From NCBI GenBank assembly GCA_005239585.1, contig SBBU01000155.1, positions 1 to 12,399 on the forward strand: DNA of 12,399 bases, written 5' to 3'. Under the pieces are notes generated by a model, which was not told the origin of the DNA, ran no database searches, and saw only the letters and a program-made list of their open reading frames with translations. The stretch comes from Planctomycetaceae bacterium (GTDB lineage Bacteria > Planctomycetota > MHYJ01 > SBBU01). Shown one piece after another: positions 7,264 to 12,399 of the stretch (positions within the stretch are counted from its first letter, which is position 1; each line of letters starts with the position of its first letter). A program made the position numbers and the translations under genes.

Positions 7264-8064
7264 TTATTTTGGTCCAGGGTTTATAGGCCAAGTTGTCGCG
7301 ACATTTCCCTTCAGATATGCCAGATACTGCTTGGCCGAAACTAAGCCAAGCAGTTCATCTTCTGCTTTTTCTATCTCAGAGCCTCTCGCTTTAACGGATT
7401 TTATCAACTCCTTGGCCTTGTTTACCTCTTCATCGGTAACATCTTGCTTTCTTGCAATAGCCATAAGGTCTCTGCTTAGATCTCTTTTTTCAGCCTGAAG
7501 CTTGAATATCTTCTTAACTATGTCAGTGCATTTGACCTTTTTTTCCTTGTCCTCAATCCCCATTTCATCGATGATATCCTCTGTTCTCTCCTCATCTGTT
7601 TTAGGCCCGTAACTCATGGGAACCGGAAGTTTCTCCTGAGTTATATAGTTTTTTAGTTGAAACGTAATCTTCTTGGCTTTTTCCTCGTCTATCAAGCCTT
7701 TCAGTTTCTCCTCCCATCCTGTCAACTTTTCCTTTGTATTTTTAGCAAGCTCAAGGAGCTTCTCTTTCTTGTCCGCTTCTATATCGTTTATAAAAAAATC
7801 GATTGACTGCTCTGTAATATATGGAAGCATCGGTTTTACACGCTTGACCAGCGTTTCATCATTTAAAATATCTGAAAGCTTGTTAACTGATTCCTCATAC
7901 CCCTTCCTTGCCTCTTTCAGTCTATCGGTAAACTTTTTAGCCTCTTCCTCTGTAACCCTGAAAACCTTTTGAAATTTCTTGGTAAAATCTTTGTATTCTT
8001 CATCTGACTGGGCAAAAGCTGTCTTACCCAGCAGAACCACTGACAGTGCTATTATTGTTCTCAT
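7264..8064 (-). CDS. secreted helical, charged protein of unknown function
   Basis: The product has 266 residues from ATG 8064, which has Shine-Dalgarno AAAGGAG 6 bases upstream. The signal peptide MRTIIALSVVLLGKTAFA ends in an AFA-Q type cleavage site, so export is expected. An alternative ATG at 8091 overlaps the preceding gene, has no such site and would spoil the signal. The mature part is almost entirely predicted helix, rich in Lys and Glu (repeated EEAKKF, KEKLLELAK and DKEKKVK patterns), with coiled-coil character and one Cys near residue 180. The tail (LLGLVSAKQYLAYLKGN) faintly recalls the LTxxQ-type ends of Spy/CpxP-like periplasmic proteins, but this is not enough to name it. It lies 16 bases behind the PHP-domain gene and is probably cotranscribed with it. 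Confidence 0.7.
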   Translation of the reverse strand: MRTIIALSVVLLGKTAFAQSDEEYKDFTKKFQKVFRVTEEEAKKFTDRLKEARKGYEESVNKLSDILNDETLVKRVKPMLPYITEQSIDFFINDIEADKKEKLLELAKNTKEKLTGWEEKLKGLIDEEKAKKITFQLKNYITQEKLPVPMSYGPKTDEERTEDIIDEMGIEDKEKKVKCTDIVKKIFKLQAEKRDLSRDLMAIARKQDVTDEEVNKAKELIKSVKARGSEIEKAEDELLGLVSAKQYLAYLKGNVATTWPINPGPK

Positions 8065-8070
8065 GTTTAT

Positions 8071-8077
8071 CTCCTTT
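8071..8077 (-). promoter_or_regulatory. Shine-Dalgarno site that fixes the start at 8064
   Basis: AAAGGAG on the minus strand, 6 bases before ATG 8064 and inside the 16-base gap after the PHP gene. It decides between the 8064 and 8091 start codons. Confidence 0.75.
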
Positions 8078-8080
8078 AAT

Positions 8081-9118
8081 TTATTTGACATAAATTGGAT
8101 TAGACATTATCCAAACTAGTCCTTCCTTATCAGCCTTTATTCTATACACGCCCGGGGAATCAATTTTCGCCATGAGTTCATAACCATCCTTCTCATCCAC
8201 TACCAATCCGTTTTTTATCAAGCTGACATGCGCTTCCTGCGGGAGCGATGCGATTACCTCACAATTTTCAGAATATTCTATTTCATCACCCATGCCCCCG
8301 GTCTCTCGAGACTCGATCTCGAATGAAAATTCAGAAGGGTCATGGTAAAAGTCAAACGACACATACAGATGGCCCGCCCTTATCGCATCGAGCACCTGCT
8401 TTTTCGCGGTATTAAAATCCTTAGCCAGTGGTTCATCTAGGAGGACGTGATTTGTAATCGAACGAAACGCAACCTCATATGGAAAAACCTTGAATTCTTT
8501 ACCCTCGTATTTCACTGTGGAGTTGTGGTTGTCTACTTCGCCAATCATTACCACTTTGCGCTTTAGAGAATATCCATCGAAGCGTTTGACGGTATCGGTG
8601 TGAGGGCCGGATAACCATTTTGGAAAATTGTGATAGAGATCGTCTGTAAGCTTATCTCGGTTGAGCTGGCTCGTCCAGTCATCTAGCAGATTCCAGATCC
8701 CAATGCCTGTAAAATTATCAACAGACCAATCAAGCCATTTATAAGTACCAACCCCAAATTTTTTAGCGCCAACGAAATATGGGTGAGCAATAAACCCAAG
8801 CCAATTTCGTTCGCGAAGGGCATCTATGTAACCTTGCGACGGAAGTTTTCTAAGCTCTGAAATATCTCCTACGTAATCCTCGCCAAACGTGATATAGTGA
8901 TTATCGGGCGGAGTTATTTCAGCGCCGACGATCAACATCGAGTTTCCGTGCCACTTTTCATGCCCATCGTCGCGAGGCTTGAGCGTTTCATGGTCTGTGA
9001 GTATCACAAAATCAAGACCTACATCATTAGCTGCCTGCATAATTTCTTCGACCGAGCCTTTTCCGTCTGAATAGGTAGAGTGAACATGAATAGCCCCTTT
9101 GTAATCGTATTTATCCAT
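8081..9118 (-). CDS. PHP-domain metal-dependent phosphoesterase (CehA/McbA-like)
   Basis: A 345-residue protein with the metal-binding motifs of the PHP superfamily in order: HVHSTYSDGKG (H11, H13, D18), TDHE (D42, H43), GAEIT (E67), FIAHP (H112) and GEVDNHN (D196, H198). This is the pattern of CehA/McbA-type metallohydrolases, which hydrolyse phosphate or other esters using two or three divalent metals. The substrate here is unknown. Residues from about 270 form a C-terminal beta-sandwich-like part ending WIMSNPIYVK, often seen after the catalytic domain in this subgroup. There is no signal peptide, so it probably acts in the cytoplasm, unlike its secreted operon partner. The start ATG 9118 lacks a Shine-Dalgarno but has a strong promoter 10 bases upstream. 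Confidence 0.88.
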   Translation of the reverse strand: MDKYDYKGAIHVHSTYSDGKGSVEEIMQAANDVGLDFVILTDHETLKPRDDGHEKWHGNSMLIVGAEITPPDNHYITFGEDYVGDISELRKLPSQGYIDALRERNWLGFIAHPYFVGAKKFGVGTYKWLDWSVDNFTGIGIWNLLDDWTSQLNRDKLTDDLYHNFPKWLSGPHTDTVKRFDGYSLKRKVVMIGEVDNHNSTVKYEGKEFKVFPYEVAFRSITNHVLLDEPLAKDFNTAKKQVLDAIRAGHLYVSFDFYHDPSEFSFEIESRETGGMGDEIEYSENCEVIASLPQEAHVSLIKNGLVVDEKDGYELMAKIDSPGVYRIKADKEGLVWIMSNPIYVK

Positions 9119-9149
9119 AGAGCAGGAAAATATACAGGTGAGCTATGGA
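9114..9149. promoter_or_regulatory. inverted repeat across the PHP gene promoter, possible operator
   Basis: The 7-bp arms TCCATAG (9114-9120) and CTATGGA (9143-9149) are exact inverted copies, 29 bases apart centre to centre. One arm covers the start codon and the other lies in the spacer between -35 and -10, so the -10 box sits between them. A dimeric repressor site is a reasonable guess, but a 7-bp match could arise by chance. Confidence 0.3.
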
Positions 9150-9157
9150 CATGTCAA
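9129..9157 (-). promoter_or_regulatory. near-consensus sigma70-type promoter for the PHP operon
   Basis: A perfect -35 TTGACA (9157-9152), 17-base spacer and TATATT -10 (9134-9129, five of six). The box lies 10 bases before ATG 9118, so the transcript would have a leader of only about 3-4 bases or none. It implies that the PHP and secreted-protein genes form a separate transcription unit from the upstream zinc-ribbon gene. Confidence 0.7.
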
Positions 9158-9164
9158 CCGAAAG

Positions 9165-9860
9165 TTAGCGCCTTCGAGTCTTTTTCATCTCGACCCGAAC
9201 GAGCTCTTTAACATAGACAGGGTGCCTAATACCCTCAAGTACTGGATGGGCTACAGGCGAGTCATTTGAAACTATCAAGACATCTCCTGTGTCTACCAAG
9301 AAACGTCCTATGAAACCTTGCTTCACTATAATGTCATCTATGCGCTGCATTTCCATTTCGTACAAATGGGGTACAATTAGTCCCCTACGAATGAGGACCC
9401 TTTCAGTCGAGATGTGATATTTACGCCCTAGGAGTTTGCCCAGACTCTTCAACAGGTAGATGATGCCCAAAATAATGGCGGCTCCATAGAATATATAGTT
9501 AAGGCCTGTAACCACAGTGTCCAGCCAATCCTCCTTCTTTCTAAAACCAAGGAACTTTGTAAGGTCGAGGTTGATTGGTGTGCCATTAACAAAGCACGAT
9601 ACGAGATTGGCGTGCAGGATAAGTAATGCCACTACGATAGCAGCTATGACCACGAACGAATCAAGGAGGTTGAGCGGGGAGTATTTACAAGTCCATACGT
9701 CCTGCTCCATGACCTCTGATGATTTGCTGGCCTTGGAGGGCTTTTCCGCGAGGCTTAGCGGCGCCGTAGGGACTGTCAGCTCAGCATCCAAAGGTGTCCC
9801 GCAACTGGGACAGAACTTGGCATCTTCATCCAAATCTGTGCCGCACTGAAAGCAAACCAT
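9165..9860 (-). CDS. zinc-ribbon and bacterial PH (YdbS/YdbT-like) membrane protein
   Basis: A 231-residue protein. Residues 3-20 form a zinc ribbon with two CxxC knuckles (C3-x2-C6 and C17-x2-C20, CPSCG). A flexible Ala/Ser/Pro-rich linker (about 25-52) follows, then two transmembrane helices (about 66-86 and 119-139). After residue 148 comes a bPH_2-type domain beginning YHISTERVLIRRGLI, with the characteristic EMEMQRIDDIIVKQGFIGR and a TGDVLIVSND strand. These domains are common in small bacterial membrane proteins of unclear role, perhaps lipid or protein binding at the inner membrane. ATG 9860 has only a poor, abutting AGGGA. The neighbouring genes give no firm functional hint. Confidence 0.85.
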   Translation of the reverse strand: MVCFQCGTDLDEDAKFCPSCGTPLDAELTVPTAPLSLAEKPSKASKSSEVMEQDVWTCKYSPLNLLDSFVVIAAIVVALLILHANLVSCFVNGTPINLDLTKFLGFRKKEDWLDTVVTGLNYIFYGAAIILGIIYLLKSLGKLLGRKYHISTERVLIRRGLIVPHLYEMEMQRIDDIIVKQGFIGRFLVDTGDVLIVSNDSPVAHPVLEGIRHPVYVKELVRVEMKKTRRR

Positions 9861-9867
9861 TCCCTAT

Positions 9868-9894
9868 ATTTTACAAATTAACGGTTGAATTCAA
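9868..9894 (-). promoter_or_regulatory. weak candidate promoter for the zinc-ribbon gene
   Basis: TAAAAT (9873-9868), seven bases before ATG 9860, is a fair -10 box. The best -35, TTGAAT (9894-9889), is only 15 bases away, so the spacing is short. If used, the message would be essentially leaderless. Confidence 0.35.
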
Positions 9895-9909
9895 AGGATT
9901 TGCCTTTGA
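9891..9909. promoter_or_regulatory. perfect inverted repeat near the -35 region
   Basis: TCAAAGG, a 5-base ATTTG spacer, then CCTTTGA: a perfect 7-bp inverted repeat overlapping and just upstream of the candidate -35 of the zinc-ribbon gene. It could be a regulator-binding site or a small hairpin downstream of the cyclase gene. It lacks a T-run, so it is not a convincing terminator. Confidence 0.35.
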
Positions 9910-10032
9910 CTGGCGAAGCTTGCGTCAAGGGGTTACCCTTAGCATGGAATCATTTTTGTCTGCTCAAAGACACCCGTATTAAGCCCGCCAATGGTCAGCC
10001 TTGCTTTTTCCAAGTCGCCCCAGAACATCAGA

Positions 10033-12261
10033 TTACCACTTTTTAAAGAGCTGGTGCACATGCTCCCCCTCATGAGTGGGGCCATCCTTTGGAGGATTAG
10101 CACAGAGGTCCTTGTAAAGGAGGGTTGTTGTGTCGTCAGGATTTTTCTCGGCAAGCGACGAAAACGCTTCCAGCGCAAGTTGATATTGTTGTGACCTGAA
10201 CAGCTGAAGCCCTTGGGTGTATTTATCGACAAACTCCTTCTCTTCTGGCGCTATCTCGTTTTTTAGGTCAAAAAGCTCATAAATCCTGATAGGTTTTACT
10301 TTACCTTTTACCGTAACCAGCCCAATCTCCCTGCAGACAATAGCTTCCTTTGACATCTCAAAAGTTGTCTCCGTAATCAGTACCCGCGTACCAAAATATC
10401 TATTGGCACCTTCTATTCTTGATGCGAGATTTACCTCATCACCTATGACACTATAGTTACGCATCGTCTCGTAACCCGTATCGCCAACGACCATCTGACC
10501 AGAATTAATTCCTATACACGACTTCATCTTAACTCCAGTTGGTGTAGTTAGACTCCCTAGTGCCTTTTTAATCCCCACAGCAGTCTTGCACGCCCTTAAA
10601 GCATGATCTTGTTGTTCAATTGGATCCCCCCAGAACGCCATTACTGAATCGCCGATATACTTGTCGATTGTCCCCTCTGTCTTGAAAATTTCATTCCCAA
10701 TTGTCCTAAAATATTCTCTCAACGTTGCCACTACATCCTCAGCCCTCATCTTTTCAGCTGCCTCAGTAAAGCTCACAAAATCAAGGAACATAACGGTAAG
10801 CTCTTTTCGCTCACCGTCCACAGTTAATATTTTCTTGCGTTCATCTAATCTGCTCATGATCTTATTAACAACGGCAGGAGAAACATAGGACTGGAAAGTC
10901 TTTCTATATAGTGCTTTTTGGCGGCCTTCATATATGTAGAAGGCTGCGATCGAGGATACGTAGCTTGTTAATATAGCAAAGAACTGTGGTGCAAACCAAT
11001 CCCAAAAATTGTTTTGAAAGCAAATTACAGTAATAACCGCGTGAAAGCCAACTATTCCATAAAATGTATATTTAACGAGTCTCGGTTTAACAAGCCTGAA
11101 GACAAATGGGCAGACAAGGAGATAAAAAATGGAAAAGGCAAGTACCGGCTCATCAGAAAGCCGTATTATATAATCATCTGCCAATATATTTGCCAGCGCT
11201 GTAGCGTGTATTTCAACTCCTGGAAAATTACTATCAACCGGTGTGAGTTTAAGATCTCCCACCCCCGGAAAATTTACACCCACCAGCACGATCTTGTCTT
11301 TAACTACCGAAGGGTCTATTTCAGGTTTTTTCTTCTCCCTGACAGCGCCTATTGCCTGTATAACACTCGCCGCTGTAAGCTGTTTGTAAGTGCCAAACTT
11401 CCCATAATATTTGAGATTTATAGCGCATTTTTCATCCACCGGTATTTTTTTCTTTCCCGCAGTAAGGATCCCGTTTTCCACGCGAATACCATTTGTTCCT
11501 TCAAGGTGTAAAATAATAGCCATCGCAGGAGATGGATAAAACTTACTGCTGTTTTCTGAGTCGTTATATTCCGAGAATAGAGTATAGCCCCTAAAGATGC
11601 CATCAAGCCCTCTCTCTGATCTTATATCAACAAGCGAGGGAATTACCTTTCCAAACCTATGAATTTTCAACCAAGCTGTCTTTTTGGGTTTTGTTGATGC
11701 CCTGTCAAAAGAAGCATCTATTGAAAAAAATCTACTCATCTCTTCCTGTGAGGGAGGATCAATCGTTCTTTTAGCGTCTTCAAACTCGCCCGGGAAGAAG
11801 ATACCTATATTTTTTTCCCTTAAACGCTTCGCTAGCTCACTCTTTTCCGGATTTAACGCCTTGGCAAACGTACTATCGTCCTGGATACCACCGTTCCAAG
11901 GGGATGGGTCTGTAAACATAAAATCAAAAAAGATGGCTTTGGCGCCTCCGGTTTCACAAAATTCGATGATATCTATTACCCTTAACCTTGGCCAAGGCCA
12001 GCCGGTGTCAAAGTTTTTTCTATAATAATCTAGGCAGTCCTGAGTAACGTATATAATGACAATGTCATCTGTCACTTTGGGCTTCTTAACCATCATTCTC
12101 ATTGCCAAATCATATGAGTAGTTGTCAACTATCTCTCGCAGCGATGCGAAATCATGACTTGTGGGGAAGAAAAGCCTCCACGGACTCAGACGCATAAACA
12201 ATGTACCAGCAATTAGAATAAGTGATATCACTAGGGCGGATTTCAAACGGTTATCCTTCAC
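10033..12261 (-). CDS. CHASE2-domain membrane adenylate cyclase (class III)
   Basis: A 742-residue protein that should convert ATP to cyclic AMP in response to an extracytoplasmic signal. The layout is the usual CHASE2 receptor topology: an N-terminal membrane helix (about 8-26), a large external CHASE2 sensor (about 35-365, with IIYVTQD, AIFFDFMF and KDKIVLVGV strands), then three membrane helices (about 372-390, 397-415, 422-443). The cyclase catalytic domain spans about 485-665. Metal-binding aspartates are D494 (FLDFVSFT) and D538 (DKYIGDSVMAFWGD). K534 and D608 (VIGDEVN) are the ATP-specifying pair, and N611 and R615 complete the catalytic set, so it appears active as an adenylate cyclase. 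A single TPR-like unit (about 677-710) and a His-rich tail (HEGEHVH) follow. The start is GTG 12261 without a Shine-Dalgarno, 9 bases after a perfect -10 box. No effector gene is adjacent. Confidence 0.93.
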   Translation of the reverse strand: MKDNRLKSALVISLILIAGTLFMRLSPWRLFFPTSHDFASLREIVDNYSYDLAMRMMVKKPKVTDDIVIIYVTQDCLDYYRKNFDTGWPWPRLRVIDIIEFCETGGAKAIFFDFMFTDPSPWNGGIQDDSTFAKALNPEKSELAKRLREKNIGIFFPGEFEDAKRTIDPPSQEEMSRFFSIDASFDRASTKPKKTAWLKIHRFGKVIPSLVDIRSERGLDGIFRGYTLFSEYNDSENSSKFYPSPAMAIILHLEGTNGIRVENGILTAGKKKIPVDEKCAINLKYYGKFGTYKQLTAASVIQAIGAVREKKKPEIDPSVVKDKIVLVGVNFPGVGDLKLTPVDSNFPGVEIHATALANILADDYIIRLSDEPVLAFSIFYLLVCPFVFRLVKPRLVKYTFYGIVGFHAVITVICFQNNFWDWFAPQFFAILTSYVSSIAAFYIYEGRQKALYRKTFQSYVSPAVVNKIMSRLDERKKILTVDGERKELTVMFLDFVSFTEAAEKMRAEDVVATLREYFRTIGNEIFKTEGTIDKYIGDSVMAFWGDPIEQQDHALRACKTAVGIKKALGSLTTPTGVKMKSCIGINSGQMVVGDTGYETMRNYSVIGDEVNLASRIEGANRYFGTRVLITETTFEMSKEAIVCREIGLVTVKGKVKPIRIYELFDLKNEIAPEEKEFVDKYTQGLQLFRSQQYQLALEAFSSLAEKNPDDTTTLLYKDLCANPPKDGPTHEGEHVHQLFKKW

Positions 12262-12270
12262 TAGAGGCGA

Positions 12271-12298
12271 ATTATATGGATGATATATCCGTTTTCAA
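12271..12298 (-). promoter_or_regulatory. sigma70-type promoter for the cyclase gene
   Basis: TTGAAA (12298-12293), 16-base spacer, and a perfect TATAAT (12276-12271). The -10 box ends 9 bases before the GTG start and no Shine-Dalgarno lies between, so the transcript is expected to begin at or within about 3 bases of the start codon. Confidence 0.65.
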
Positions 12299-12399
12299 CG
12301 CCTCACGTGTCAGCAGTTTTTAAGCGGAGATAGAGTGGTCTAAGATTAAAAATATGCAGGAGAAAGTTTTGTAGCGCCATCTCTAAGCTGCCTTTTTTA

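Noticed and set aside
9939..10028. A 29-codon minus-strand frame (MFWGDLEKARL...) just after the cyclase stop
   Set aside because: It has no Shine-Dalgarno, and its resemblance to the TGGAAAAAGCAA stretch near 206 is a 12-base match expected by chance in a window this long.
11014..11511. A 165-codon plus-strand open frame inside the cyclase gene
   Set aside because: It is antisense to conserved CHASE2 and membrane segments and has no recognisable features.
12303..12399. A minus-strand frame open to the window edge, possibly the C-terminus of an upstream gene
   Set aside because: Thirty-two codons without a stop is not significant, and nothing in the peptide is recognisable.

Overview
The window looks like an ordinary but poorly characterised chromosomal stretch from an uncultured Gram-negative bacterium with an AT-leaning genome. 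Several products carry export or lipoprotein signals. There is a CHASE2-type membrane adenylate cyclase, an ECF sigma factor, and a large secreted protein that combines a DUF3352-like part with HEAT repeats. That mixture recalls Planctomycetota/PVC-type or similar deep-branching environmental lineages, but nothing here fixes the phylum. I see no rRNA, tRNA, CRISPR array, transposase or phage gene.

Layout: bases 1-252 hold a strong REP-like hairpin and a promoter. A large exported DUF3352-like/HEAT-repeat protein follows on the plus strand (253-3123). It converges, with a 16-base gap, on a minus-strand membrane-anchored HEAT-like protein (3140-3961) whose 5' end appears broken or cryptically arranged. 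A short divergent promoter region (about 4101-4178) then leads to a plus-strand lipoprotein with a predicted alpha/alpha-barrel, glycosidase-like body (4179-6584). Its stop codon region overlaps that of a convergent ECF sigma factor (6574-7119, minus).

The rest is minus strand. A secreted helical protein (7264-8064) sits directly behind a PHP-domain metallohydrolase (8081-9118), and the two form a likely operon. Upstream of them are a zinc-ribbon/bacterial-PH membrane protein (9165-9860) and a CHASE2-adenylate cyclase (10033-12261).

The content suggests envelope sensing and signalling (cyclase, sigma factor, PH-domain membrane protein) next to exported proteins of unknown substrate. Apart from the two-gene PHP operon, the genes mostly seem to have their own promoters. 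I do not see a clear multi-gene defence or biosynthetic system. The most interesting signals are: (i) several genes whose best sigma70-type -10 box lies only about 7-10 bases before the start codon with no Shine-Dalgarno, suggesting leaderless mRNAs, while other genes have textbook Shine-Dalgarno sites; (ii) the broken 5' end of the 3140-3961 gene; and (iii) exported proteins with no recognisable family.
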